Assembly (NCBI GenBank): GCA_036489775.1
Contig: DASXFC010000009.1
Span: forward strand, 1 to 64,000
From: Bog-473 sp036489775
Lineage (GTDB): Bacteria > Actinomycetota > Acidimicrobiia > Acidimicrobiales > RAAP-2
Length of the DNA stretch: 64,000 bases
Reading direction: 5' to 3'
Both the position numbers and the translations under genes were made by a program. How positions within the stretch are numbered: the first letter of the stretch is position 1; every line of letters starts with the position of its first letter. Positions 16,923 through 26,886 of this stretch are shown here, one piece after another. The notes below the pieces were generated by a model, which was given only the letters and a program-made list of their open reading frames with translations, was not told the DNA's origin and made no database searches.

Positions 16923-17540
16923 CTGCGGAACCCGTTCGGGCGTTCGGAACGCCGCGGCACACCGGTCGACGCGCTCGTTCTGGGCCTGGGCAATCCCGGT
17001 CCCGAATTCGAAGGGTCACTGCACAATGCGGGTGCCGACGCGGTGATGCTGCTGGCCGAACGGGCCGGCGCCACCCTCAAGACCGAAAAGGGGACGCGAG
17101 CCCGGGCGGTCGTCACCAAGCTGGGCGGCAAGTCGGTCGCCCTGGCCGTGCCCACCACGTACATGAACGACTCGGGCGCGGCCGCCCATAGCCTCGTGTC
17201 CCGGTATGGCATTGACGATCCCACCGCACTGATCGTGGTGCACGACGAACTCGACCTTCCCCCGGGAACGGTGCGGATCAAGGCGGGCGGAGGGCTGGCC
17301 GGACACAACGGGCTGCGCTCGCTCGAAGCGCATCTGCACACCACCGATTTCCTGCGGGTGCGCATCGGGGTCGGCAAGCCGACCAGCGCCGCCCAAGGTG
17401 CGAACCACGTGCTGAGTCGACCGTCCAAGTCGGTCCGAGCGGCCCTGGCTGAATCGATCGGCGTCGCGGCAGAGGCGGTGGAGCGGATCCTGAGCGACGG
17501 GCTCGAGAGCGCCACCCAGTGGTGCCACTCGCTGCGGTGA
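16923..17540 (+). CDS. pth: Peptidyl-tRNA hydrolase, apparent CTG start
   Basis: The catalytic N-terminus is encoded upstream of any ATG/GTG/TTG: an in-frame TAA (the rplY stop, 16917-16919) is followed by CTG at 16923 and then codons giving LVLGLGNPGPEFEGSLHNAG. This contains the family Asn (GNPG) and catalytic His (LHNAG, residue 34). The first conventional start, GTG at 17043, would delete them. Downstream PTTYMNDSG, VVHDELDLPPG and GHNGLRS are intact. The 205-residue product recycles peptidyl-tRNA. Translation probably initiates at CTG, possibly coupled to rplY. Its end overlaps mfd as GTGA. Confidence 0.88.
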   Translation: MRNPFGRSERRGTPVDALVLGLGNPGPEFEGSLHNAGADAVMLLAERAGATLKTEKGTRARAVVTKLGGKSVALAVPTTYMNDSGAAAHSLVSRYGIDDPTALIVVHDELDLPPGTVRIKAGGGLAGHNGLRSLEAHLHTTDFLRVRIGVGKPTSAAQGANHVLSRPSKSVRAALAESIGVAAEAVERILSDGLESATQWCHSLR

Positions 17541-20500
17541 CCGAGTCCAACCGGGACGTCCTCAGCGCCGTTCCCGCCTTGCTGCGCACCGATCCGGCCT
17601 TCGCCGAACTCATCAGTGCGGGTGACGCCACCGTTGCCGTGGCCGAGGCGGCCGCCCCCCTGGTCGTGGCCGGATTGGCCCGCTTTACGCAGCGACGGCC
17701 ACTCCTGGTGGTCACCGCCACCGGGCTGGAGGCTGAACGACTGGTCGACGACCTGAGCTGCCTGGTCGAGGAGGCCGAGCCGGAGCAGGCGGAGGGCGGG
17801 CTGGGGACGGTGGCCCTCCTGCCGGCGTGGGAGACCCTCCCCTTCGAGCGGGTCAGTCCCGAGGTGGAGACCATGGGCCGGCGCTCCGCCGTGCTCTGGA
17901 GCCTCGGACATCCCGATGACCCCGCCCTGCCGCCGGCACCGCGCGTGCTGGTGGCACCGGTGCGGGCCCTGCTGCAACGCCTGCCTCCGGTCGGTCCCGA
18001 GTCCGCTCCGGTCGTCGTCCGACGCGGTGAGCAGGTCAGCACCGACGATCTGCTCACCCGCCTGGTGTCCATGGGCTACCGGCGCGAGCACCAGGTCGAA
18101 CACCGCGGGGAACTGGCGGTGCGCGGTGGCATCGTCGACGTGTTCCCGTCCACGTCTGATCGCCCGGTGCGTATCGACCTCTGGGGCGACGAGGTGGAAC
18201 GGCTGACCGTCTTCTCGGTGAGCGATCAGCGTTCGTCGGGGGACATCGACGTCGCCTATCTCTACGGCTGCCGGGAAGTGCAGCTGACCGAGAGCATCCG
18301 CCAGCAGGCCGCACGCCTTCTCAGCACTGAGCCCTGGGGGTCGGCGCAGTGGGAGCGCATGGCCGAGGGCATGTCGTTCGACGGCATGGAGTCCTGGCTC
18401 CCGTTCGTGCACCCAGAGGAAGCGCTGGTGCCCGACCTGTTGGGATCCGGTGCCCTGGTCGTGCTGGCCCAGCCCCGCCGGATACGCGACCGCGCCCTGC
18501 AACTGATCGATGAGGAAGCGGCCCTGGCCGATGCCCTGGCGGTGACCTGGGGGGCCGAAGGGCGCGGCGAGCAGTTGCCCCGGCTACACCTTCCCTTCGA
18601 GCGCCTGCTCTCGAACTGTCCCGCCGGCGTGGTGTCGCTGCCGGTGGTCGCCGATGGCCCGAACACGACTGCGATGACGACTCGCCGGTTCTCCCCGGTG
18701 GCGGGCGATCAGGCCCTGCTGGCTCGTCAAGTCTCCGATCTGGTGGCCGACGGTTACGCCGTGACGTTGTGCTCGGCCACCGCGGCCGGAGCGACGCGCC
18801 TGTCGTCGGTGCTGGCCGGGGAGGGTGTGCACGTCCCGGTGGTCGATCGCGCCCCGGGGGGACCTGGGGCAGTGGTGGTGGCGGCTCCCCTTACCGGCGG
18901 AGCCATCCTGCCGGACGCCAAGATCGCCCTGCTGGCCGAAGGCGATATCAGCGGACGCCGGCTGCCCCATCGCAAGGCCCGGCCCCGGGCTCGGGCCACC
19001 GACGGCTTCTTCGACGACCTGGCCGTCGGCAGCTACGTGGTGCACCGCCAGCACGGGGTCGCCCGTTTCGACGGGGTCACCTCGCGGACCATGGCGGGCG
19101 CTACCCGTGACTACCTGATCCTGCAGTACCGGGGTAATGACCGGCTCTACCTCCCGGTCGATCAGATCGAAGCCATCACGCCCTACAGCGGCGGCGAGAC
19201 ACCCTCGCTCTCGAAGATGGGTGGGGCCGACTGGCAGCGGGCCCGGGCCAAGGCCAGAGCGGCGGCCGGAGAGATCGCCGAGGAGCTGGTGCAGCTCTAC
19301 CGGGAGCGGCTGGCCGTCGAGGGCCATGTCTTCGGCGCCGATACCCCCTGGCAGGCCGAGATGGAGGGTGCGTTCGGATTCGTCGAGACCGATGATCAGC
19401 TCGGGGCCATCGCCGACGTCAAGGCCGACATGGAGTCGCCGCGGCCGATGGACCGTCTGGTCTGTGGCGACGTTGGTTTCGGCAAGACCGAGATCGCCGT
19501 CCGCGCCGTCTTCAAGGCGGTCCAAGACGGCAAGCAGGCGGCCGTCCTGGCGCCGACCACGCTGCTGGCCAGCCAGCACGCCCAGACCTTTGCCGACCGC
19601 TACAGCTCCTACCCGGTACGGGTCGAACTGCTGAGCCGGTTCCTCTCGCCGGCCCAACAGAAGAAGGTGATTCAGGGTTTGGCCGACGGCAGTGTCGACG
19701 TCGTCATCGGCACGCACCGCTTGCTCGGCAGCGACGTGACGTTCAAGCAACTCGGGCTGTTGGTGGTCGACGAAGAGCAACGCTTCGGGGTGACGCACAA
19801 GGAAGCCGTCAAGCGGCTGACTCAGAGCATCGACGTGCTCACGCTCACGGCCAGCCCGATCCCGCGCACCCTCGAAATGGCCCTGACCGGGATCAGGGAC
19901 CTCTCTATGGTCAACACGCCGCCGGCCGACCGCCGGCCCATCCTCACCTACGTGGGCGAGTACGACAGCGCCGCGGTGAGCGAAGCGCTGCGCCGGGAAC
20001 TGCTGCGCGAAGGCCAGGCCTTCTTCGTGCACAACCGGGTGTCCGATATCGACAAGGTGGCTCGTGACATCCAGGCCCTGGTGCCCGAAGCCCGGGTGGC
20101 CATCGCGCACGGGCAGATGGACGAAGGCAGCCTCGAGACGGTGGTGCTCGACTTCTGGGAGCGCCGCTACGACGTGCTGGTGTGCACCACCATCATCGAA
20201 TCGGGCATCGACATGCCCTCGGTCAACACCCTGGTGGTCGACCGGGCCGATCTGCTCGGATTGGGTCAGCTCCACCAGATCCGGGGCCGGGTGGGGCGCA
20301 GTGGCCAGCGGGCCTATGCCTACCTCTTCCACCCGGCTGACCGCGTCCTGTCCGAGACGGCCTACGAACGGCTCCGGACCATCGGCGAGCACACCGAACT
20401 GGGCTCGGGCTTCAAGATCGCCATGCGGGATCTCGAGATCCGGGGGGCGGGCAATTTGCTCGGCTCGGACCAGTCAGGTCACATCGCCGCCGTCGGTTAC

Positions 20501-21046
20501 GACCTCTACGTGCAGCTGGTGGCCGAGGCGGTGGCCGAGGCCCGCGGCGAGGCCCGGCCCGTGCCCCCCACCATCGTGCTCGACCTGCCCGGGGACGCCC
20601 ACCTGCCCCAGGACTACGTCACGGCCGAGGATGCCCGGCTGGAGGCCTACAAGCGCCTGGCCGCGGCCACCTCGGCGGCCGACGTGGCCGATATCGGTCT
20701 CGAGTGGCAGGACCGGTTCGGGCCCCTGCCCGCTCCGGCCACGGCTCTGTTGGCGGTGGCCCGACTGCGCGTCAGCGCGATGGCCCGGGGTATCGGCGAG
20801 GTGGCGGTCAGCCCGGTCCGGCCCCACGGCGTGCGCCAGGCGGCGGTCCGGGTCAGCCCGGTCACGCTGGCGGCCAGTGCGGAGGTGCGGTTGCGACGGT
20901 TGCACCCCGGCGCCACTTACAAGCCTGAGCTCAGCCAACTGAACCTGCCGCTGCCCTCAGGGACCCTGGCCGCTGACGCCGTACGGGAGTTGCTGGAAGA
21001 TTTGCTGCCAGCCCCCGATTCCGTTCTGGCGGGGGACACCTTGTAA
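17537..21046 (+). CDS. mfd: Transcription-repair coupling factor Mfd
   Basis: The GTG at 17537 overlaps the pth stop and gives 1169 residues; a GTG at 17519 is the alternative. Domains in order are a UvrB-like N-terminal module, the RNA-polymerase-interacting CarD-like domain (about residue 496, SYVVHRQHGVARFDG), and an SF2 translocase with Walker A GDVGFGKTE (about 643), VVDEEQRFG and RGRVGRSG. A C-terminal TRCF domain follows. Mfd removes stalled RNA polymerase and recruits UvrA to lesions. The length is normal. Confidence 0.98.
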   Translation: MTESNRDVLSAVPALLRTDPAFAELISAGDATVAVAEAAAPLVVAGLARFTQRRPLLVVTATGLEAERLVDDLSCLVEEAEPEQAEGGLGTVALLPAWETLPFERVSPEVETMGRRSAVLWSLGHPDDPALPPAPRVLVAPVRALLQRLPPVGPESAPVVVRRGEQVSTDDLLTRLVSMGYRREHQVEHRGELAVRGGIVDVFPSTSDRPVRIDLWGDEVERLTVFSVSDQRSSGDIDVAYLYGCREVQLTESIRQQAARLLSTEPWGSAQWERMAEGMSFDGMESWLPFVHPEEALVPDLLGSGALVVLAQPRRIRDRALQLIDEEAALADALAVTWGAEGRGEQLPRLHLPFERLLSNCPAGVVSLPVVADGPNTTAMTTRRFSPVAGDQALLARQVSDLVADGYAVTLCSATAAGATRLSSVLAGEGVHVPVVDRAPGGPGAVVVAAPLTGGAILPDAKIALLAEGDISGRRLPHRKARPRARATDGFFDDLAVGSYVVHRQHGVARFDGVTSRTMAGATRDYLILQYRGNDRLYLPVDQIEAITPYSGGETPSLSKMGGADWQRARAKARAAAGEIAEELVQLYRERLAVEGHVFGADTPWQAEMEGAFGFVETDDQLGAIADVKADMESPRPMDRLVCGDVGFGKTEIAVRAVFKAVQDGKQAAVLAPTTLLASQHAQTFADRYSSYPVRVELLSRFLSPAQQKKVIQGLADGSVDVVIGTHRLLGSDVTFKQLGLLVVDEEQRFGVTHKEAVKRLTQSIDVLTLTASPIPRTLEMALTGIRDLSMVNTPPADRRPILTYVGEYDSAAVSEALRRELLREGQAFFVHNRVSDIDKVARDIQALVPEARVAIAHGQMDEGSLETVVLDFWERRYDVLVCTTIIESGIDMPSVNTLVVDRADLLGLGQLHQIRGRVGRSGQRAYAYLFHPADRVLSETAYERLRTIGEHTELGSGFKIAMRDLEIRGAGNLLGSDQSGHIAAVGYDLYVQLVAEAVAEARGEARPVPPTIVLDLPGDAHLPQDYVTAEDARLEAYKRLAAATSAADVADIGLEWQDRFGPLPAPATALLAVARLRVSAMARGIGEVAVSPVRPHGVRQAAVRVSPVTLAASAEVRLRRLHPGATYKPELSQLNLPLPSGTLAADAVRELLEDLLPAPDSVLAGDTL

Positions 21047-21058
21047 CATGCGCCCCTC

Positions 21059-22186
21059 GTGAAGCGCTTCCTGGTCCTCCTCGTGGTGGTGGCGGGTGGT
21101 CTGGCCTGGGCAGCATTCGGAGTGCCGTCCAATGCCGCCACCGTGAATGGACAGGCGATCAGCCAGTCGCAACTCAATTCGGATGTCACGGCGATTTCCA
21201 ACAGCGCCACTTATTTCTGTTACCTCAACGGGCAGCAGGTGGTCGAGTCAGACGGTGGCGCGGGCATCGCGCCGGTCAACGGAGTCGGGCAGCAGACCTC
21301 CGCCGGCCCCCGCACTTCGGCCACGACGGCCTTCGTGGCCAACTACCTCGACACCGAGGTCGGTCACCAACTGGTCGACGAGCTGGCGGCCCAGCGCCAT
21401 CTGACCGTGACGGCCGCGGACCTGACGACGGCTCGTACCCAGTTCGAGGATCAGATCAGCTCGATCATGTCGGATGTCGAAGGGTCGCAGTACCAGTGCA
21501 GCTCGGGCACAACGGCGTTGACCGGTCAAGCGGTCCTGGCCACGATGCCCTCCTCCTTCATCAACGAGCAGGTCAAGTTCTTCGCCACCGTCAACGTGCT
21601 CGAAGAGTCACTCAGTGGCCTGGCCACGTCAACGGCGTCGTTGAAGACCTATTTCGAGGCTCACCAGTCCCAGTTCGACACTGCCTGCTTCACGGTGGCC
21701 CAGTACACCTCGGAGTCGACGGCCGAAGCGACGCGGGCGGCGGTCTTTGAGGGTGGTTCCTTTGCCACTCTGGCCGCCGAGCAACCTCAGGGCGGTCCCC
21801 AGGGCTGCGACGTGCTGGCCACCATCATCTCGGAGCTGCCGGCCAGCGCCGACCTGTCCTCGTTGCCCCTCAACACCGTCTCGCCGCCGGTCGAGGTCGA
21901 CGGGCAATACCTCTTGATCGAGATGACGTCGCGTTCATCCACCTCGTTCGCCACGGCGGAGTCAGCGGTCAAGAATGCCGTCGAACTGGTGCAGAGCAAG
22001 AAGGCGGAGTCGGCCATCGGGACAGCGGAGCACCACGCCAGCGTGACCCTCGACCCGCGTTATGGGACCTGGCACAGCCTGAACGCTCAGGTCCTGGTGC
22101 CGAAGACACCGCTGCCGGCTGATGTGCTCGACGCCGGTGTCAACTCGCCGGTGGCCGCGGCGGCGAGCAAGCCGGCTTCGAGCTGA
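21059..22186 (+). CDS. Exported SurA-N/PpiC-like chaperone
   Basis: The 375-residue protein starts at a GTG 12 bp after mfd, with a hydrophobic export signal (residues 3-20) followed by ATVNGQAISQSQLNSDV, the SurA N-terminal pattern. A weak parvulin-like segment lies around residues 215-290 (FATLAAEQPQGGPQGCDV), and conserved prolyl-isomerase residues are hard to see, so a folding-chaperone role is more likely than catalysis. Two cysteines (YFCYL, YQCSS) may form a disulfide. Its mfd-X-mazG-eno position is common in actinobacteria. Confidence 0.75.
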   Translation: MKRFLVLLVVVAGGLAWAAFGVPSNAATVNGQAISQSQLNSDVTAISNSATYFCYLNGQQVVESDGGAGIAPVNGVGQQTSAGPRTSATTAFVANYLDTEVGHQLVDELAAQRHLTVTAADLTTARTQFEDQISSIMSDVEGSQYQCSSGTTALTGQAVLATMPSSFINEQVKFFATVNVLEESLSGLATSTASLKTYFEAHQSQFDTACFTVAQYTSESTAEATRAAVFEGGSFATLAAEQPQGGPQGCDVLATIISELPASADLSSLPLNTVSPPVEVDGQYLLIEMTSRSSTSFATAESAVKNAVELVQSKKAESAIGTAEHHASVTLDPRYGTWHSLNAQVLVPKTPLPADVLDAGVNSPVAAAASKPASS

Positions 22187-22197
22187 CGCCCGACTCG

Positions 22198-23610
22198 GTG
22201 GAAGCCCGTCCCCACATCACCGTGGTGGGCTTGGGACCGGCCGGGCCAACACATCTCGACCCGGCCACCCAGAGCCTGATCAGCGCCGCGCCGGCTGCCT
22301 ATCTGCGCACAAGGCGCCATCCATCCGCCGCGGCGTTCGACGACCTTCCCAGCTTCGACGAGCTCTACGATGCCGCCGACTCATTTGACGCGTTGTACCA
22401 GGCCATCATCGAGGAATTGGTGGCGGTGGCCACCGAACACGCACCACAACCGGTTGTCTACGCCGTGCCCGGATCACCGTTGGTGGCAGAGCGCACCGTG
22501 GTGCTCCTCCGCCAGGACCCCCGGGTCGAGGTCGAGATCGTGCCGGCCCTCTCCTTTCTCGATCTGGCCTGGCTCCGCCTGGGTCTCGATCCCCTCACGG
22601 CCGGCGTGACCATGCTCGATGCCACCCAATTGGCCTCGACCAGCTTGCCGGCCGGTCCCGCCCTGGTGGCGCAATGCTGGTCGGGTGCGTTGCTCTCGGA
22701 CATCAAGCTCATGGTCGACGACGACCGCGAGCCCCCACCGGTGACGCTGCTCCACCATCTGGGTCTCGAAGACGAGGTGGTGCTCGCCGTCGACTGGTGG
22801 GACATGGACCGCTCGCTGGAGCCGGACCATCTGACCTCGCTGTACATCCCGGCCTGGACCGGCGCGAGCTCACTCGAGGCGGCCATGGCCGACCTGGAGC
22901 AGCTGATGCGGACCTTGCGCGCGCAGTGCCCGTGGGACCGGGCGCAGACCCACGCCTCCCTGATGCCCCATCTGGTCGAGGAGTCCTACGAAGTATTGGA
23001 CGCGCTGGAGGGAGTGAGTGGGGCGAACGTCGATGACGGGTCCTTCGACCATTTGCGTGAGGAGCTCGGGGATCTGTTGTTCCAGATCGTCTTCCACGCC
23101 CGGTTGGCGGCCGAGGAGGGCGAGTTCACCCTGGCTGATGTGGCCCGGGGCATTCAGGCCAAGTTGGTGCACCGCCATCCCCACGTGTTCGGTGACGTCA
23201 AGGCCGAGGACCCCGACCAAGTGGTGGCCAACTGGGAGGTCATCAAGAAGCAGGAAAAGGGGCGGACCAGCGTGACCGAAGGCATCCCGTCCGAGTTGCC
23301 GGCGCTGATGCTCAGCAGCAAGTTGCAGCGCAAGGCGCGTTCGGTTGGCGTCGATCCCTCGCCGCCCATCGACGTCGTCGCTGCGTTCATCGCGCTGGAA
23401 GACACCGCGTCGACGATGGCTCGGGACCACCCCGACGAACCCCTCGACGACGACGCGACGCAGGCGCGCCTGGTCGGACAATTGCTCTTCGCCTTGACCG
23501 ACTTGGCCCGACGACTCGGTGTCGATCCGGAGCAGGCCTTGCGCACACAGGCCAACGAGCTGCGCCGTCGCATTCTCGCCAGTGAAACGGCCGACGGTGC
23601 ATCGTCGTGA
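22198..23610 (+). CDS. mazG: MazG NTP pyrophosphohydrolase fused to a methylase-like domain
   Basis: The 470-residue protein has two parts. Residues 1-220 resemble a tetrapyrrole-methylase fold (ITVVGLGPAGPTHLDPA, YAVPGSPLVAE), as in YabN-type proteins. Residues about 228-470 are MazG, with CPWDRAQTH, the metal-binding LVEESYEVLDAL and LREELGDLLFQIVFHA, then HRHPHVFG. MazG hydrolyses aberrant NTPs to NMP and pyrophosphate. The methylase-like part has no proven role. GTG start, 11 bp after the SurA-like gene. Confidence 0.93.
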   Translation: MEARPHITVVGLGPAGPTHLDPATQSLISAAPAAYLRTRRHPSAAAFDDLPSFDELYDAADSFDALYQAIIEELVAVATEHAPQPVVYAVPGSPLVAERTVVLLRQDPRVEVEIVPALSFLDLAWLRLGLDPLTAGVTMLDATQLASTSLPAGPALVAQCWSGALLSDIKLMVDDDREPPPVTLLHHLGLEDEVVLAVDWWDMDRSLEPDHLTSLYIPAWTGASSLEAAMADLEQLMRTLRAQCPWDRAQTHASLMPHLVEESYEVLDALEGVSGANVDDGSFDHLREELGDLLFQIVFHARLAAEEGEFTLADVARGIQAKLVHRHPHVFGDVKAEDPDQVVANWEVIKKQEKGRTSVTEGIPSELPALMLSSKLQRKARSVGVDPSPPIDVVAAFIALEDTASTMARDHPDEPLDDDATQARLVGQLLFALTDLARRLGVDPEQALRTQANELRRRILASETADGASS

Positions 23611-23690
23611 TGGCGTCCCCAATGCGCCAGTAGGCACACACTAGGCTTACCCCCCGGCGTCCCACAGGGAGGACGCTGAGGGAGAGTGCA

Positions 23691-24978
<1,288 letters not shown>

Positions 24979-24992
<14 letters not shown>

Positions 24993-25473
24993 GCGCTCCC
25001 GCCGGCGACCGGCCCCGTCCAATCAACGGAAGGCCCGGCTCATCCTCTTCGGCGCGGCCCTGCTGTCAGTCGTGATCTTGGTGGCCTGGTTCCCGGCCGG
25101 CGCGTTGCTCCACCAGCGGTCCGACCTGGCCAGCGCCAACACCCAGCTGCGAGAACTGCACCAGCAGGACTCGCAACTGGCCCAGGAGGGCAAGGCCCTG
25201 AGCAACTCTGCCGAGATCTCCCGCATTGCCCGTGAGCAGTACCAGCTCGTGAGCCCGGGACAGCAGGCCTACGAGGTCCTACCGCCCGCGGGTTCCTCGT
25301 CGAACGGCCGAGACCCCGGTGACGATGCCCCGGCCAGCCCGTCGACGGCGGCCCAACTGCCTTCCAGCGGGACGTCGACGTCGACCGGATCCCATGCCAC
25401 GACGGACAAGTCGCAGCAGAACTCCTCTTCAGCCCTCGACCGCATGCTGAGGGCACTCGAGTTCTGGCGTTGA
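24979..25473 (+). CDS. ftsB: FtsB/DivIC-type septum formation protein
   Basis: I chose the ATG at 24979, which overlaps the eno 3' end by 14 bp. The 164-residue protein has a basic cytoplasmic N-terminus (ERSRRRPAPSNQRKAR), one membrane segment (residues 19-40), a coiled coil (about 45-70) and the conserved IAREQYQLVSPGQ segment, followed by a Ser/Thr-rich tail. FtsB-like proteins bridge the divisome with FtsL and FtsQ. The eno-ftsB-DUF501-ppx order is an actinobacterial hallmark. Confidence 0.9.
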
Positions 25474-25928
25474 GCCAGCCGCCGGACGACGCGGACCTCG
25501 CGGCCGTCGCGGCGCTGCTCGGACGGAAGCCGGGCGGCAACTTCACCGTGGTGGTCCGGCGGGCCGACGGCCAGCCGTCGGTCATCGCCAACGAACCCCT
25601 GCTGCGCGATGGCACCCCGATGCCCACGCGTTACTGGCTGATCGACCCGACGCTGAGCTCCTCGGTGGCCCGGCTGGAGTCCGAAGGCGGCGTCAAAGCG
25701 GCCGAAGCCGCCGTCGACGCACAGCGCCTGGCGGCGGCGCACGAGCAATACGCGCGCCAGCGCGATGCCCTCTTGCCCGCCCAGTGGACCGGGCCGCGTC
25801 CGAGCGGTGGTGTGGGCGGCACGCGACAAGGAGTGAAGTGTCTGCACGCTCATATGGCCTGGTGGCTGGCCGGCGGCGACGACCCCGTGGGTCAGTGGGT
25901 GGCCGAAAAACTGGAGATCACCCGCTAG
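25470..25928 (+). CDS. DUF501 domain protein
   Basis: The TTG start overlaps the ftsB stop (TTGA). The 152-residue protein matches DUF501: VAALLGRKPGGNFTVVVRR near the N-terminus, MPTRYWLIDP, then GGVGGTRQGVKCLHAHMAWWLAGGDDPVG. The Cys-Leu-His-Ala-His motif is invariant in the family and suggests a metal or catalytic site, but the function is unknown. It lies between ftsB and ppx, as in M. tuberculosis Rv1025. Confidence 0.93.
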   Translation: MSQPPDDADLAAVAALLGRKPGGNFTVVVRRADGQPSVIANEPLLRDGTPMPTRYWLIDPTLSSSVARLESEGGVKAAEAAVDAQRLAAAHEQYARQRDALLPAQWTGPRPSGGVGGTRQGVKCLHAHMAWWLAGGDDPVGQWVAEKLEITR

Positions 25929-25950
25929 GTCTCGCCGCTAGAGTCGCGCC

Positions 25951-26886
25951 GTGGCGAGTCCTCATCGATCCGGTGGCCCGGTCGCCGCCATCGACTGCGG
26001 CACGAACTCGACTCGCCTCCTGATCGCCGATCAGGACGGCGCCAGCCTCGCGCGCGAGATGCGGATCACCCGACTGGGCCAGGGCGTCGACGCCACCGGT
26101 CGTCTCAGCGACGAAGCGATAGGGCGCACGGTGAGTGTGCTGACTGAATTCCGCCAGAGCATGGACGAGCACGGCGTCAGTGCGGCTCGGCTCATCGCCA
26201 CGTCAGCTGTTCGGGATGCCGAGAACGGATCCGAATTTCTCGACCAGGCCACCAAGGTGGTCGGGGTGCCGGCCGAGAGGCTGACCGGGAACGAAGAGGG
26301 GCGCCTCGCCTTCCGGGGGGCCACGTTCGATCTGGCGCCAGGTCCCGACGCCGACCTCGTGGTCGACATCGGCGGGGGTTCAACCGAATTGGTGACCGAG
26401 CTGGCCGGATCGATCGCCGCCTTTTCGATGGATATCGGGTGCGTCCGGGTGACCGAGCGGTTCCTGCGCCACGATCCACCCGAGGTCGCAGAGATCGCGA
26501 AGGCTCGCGAGTACATCGACCAGCAGATCTCGGGGGCGATCGAGCAGGTGCCCGAACTGAGGCAGGCCCGAGGGCGGCTCATCGGGCTGGCCGGGACCGT
26601 GTCGACGCTGGCGGCCCTCGAGCAGAAGCTCACGGTGTACGAGCGTGACGCACTCCACCACGCCACGCTCATCGCTGATGCTGTTGATCGCTGGTGTCTC
26701 CAGATGGCAGGCGATGCCTCCTCGGTACGGGCGGAATACCCCGGCATGCTCGATGGCCGCCAAGACATCCTGCTCGGCGGCGCCTTGATCCTCAAGCAGG
26801 TCATGGAGGAGTTTGCCTTCGAAGCCTGCCTGGTCTCGGAGTCCGACATCTTGGACGGACTCGTGCTCTCCTTGCTCGGGAGCTAA
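25951..26886 (+). CDS. ppx: Ppx/GppA exopolyphosphatase
   Basis: The 311-residue protein has the ASKHA phosphate loops AIDCGTNSTRLLI and VVDIGGGSTELV, plus ATSAVRDAENG and AGTVSTLAAL. It is the short actinobacterial form without the C-terminal HD domain. Family members hydrolyse polyphosphate or pppGpp. The TAA overlaps the stop of the convergent glycosyltransferase by 3 bp, so no terminator separates them. Confidence 0.93.
   Translation: MASPHRSGGPVAAIDCGTNSTRLLIADQDGASLAREMRITRLGQGVDATGRLSDEAIGRTVSVLTEFRQSMDEHGVSAARLIATSAVRDAENGSEFLDQATKVVGVPAERLTGNEEGRLAFRGATFDLAPGPDADLVVDIGGGSTELVTELAGSIAAFSMDIGCVRVTERFLRHDPPEVAEIAKAREYIDQQISGAIEQVPELRQARGRLIGLAGTVSTLAALEQKLTVYERDALHHATLIADAVDRWCLQMAGDASSVRAEYPGMLDGRQDILLGGALILKQVMEEFAFEACLVSESDILDGLVLSLLGS

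Noticed and set aside
18584..20392. Antisense open frame of 602 codons opposite mfd
   Set aside because: It is a shadow of the mfd codon pattern, with no start context or recognisable motif.
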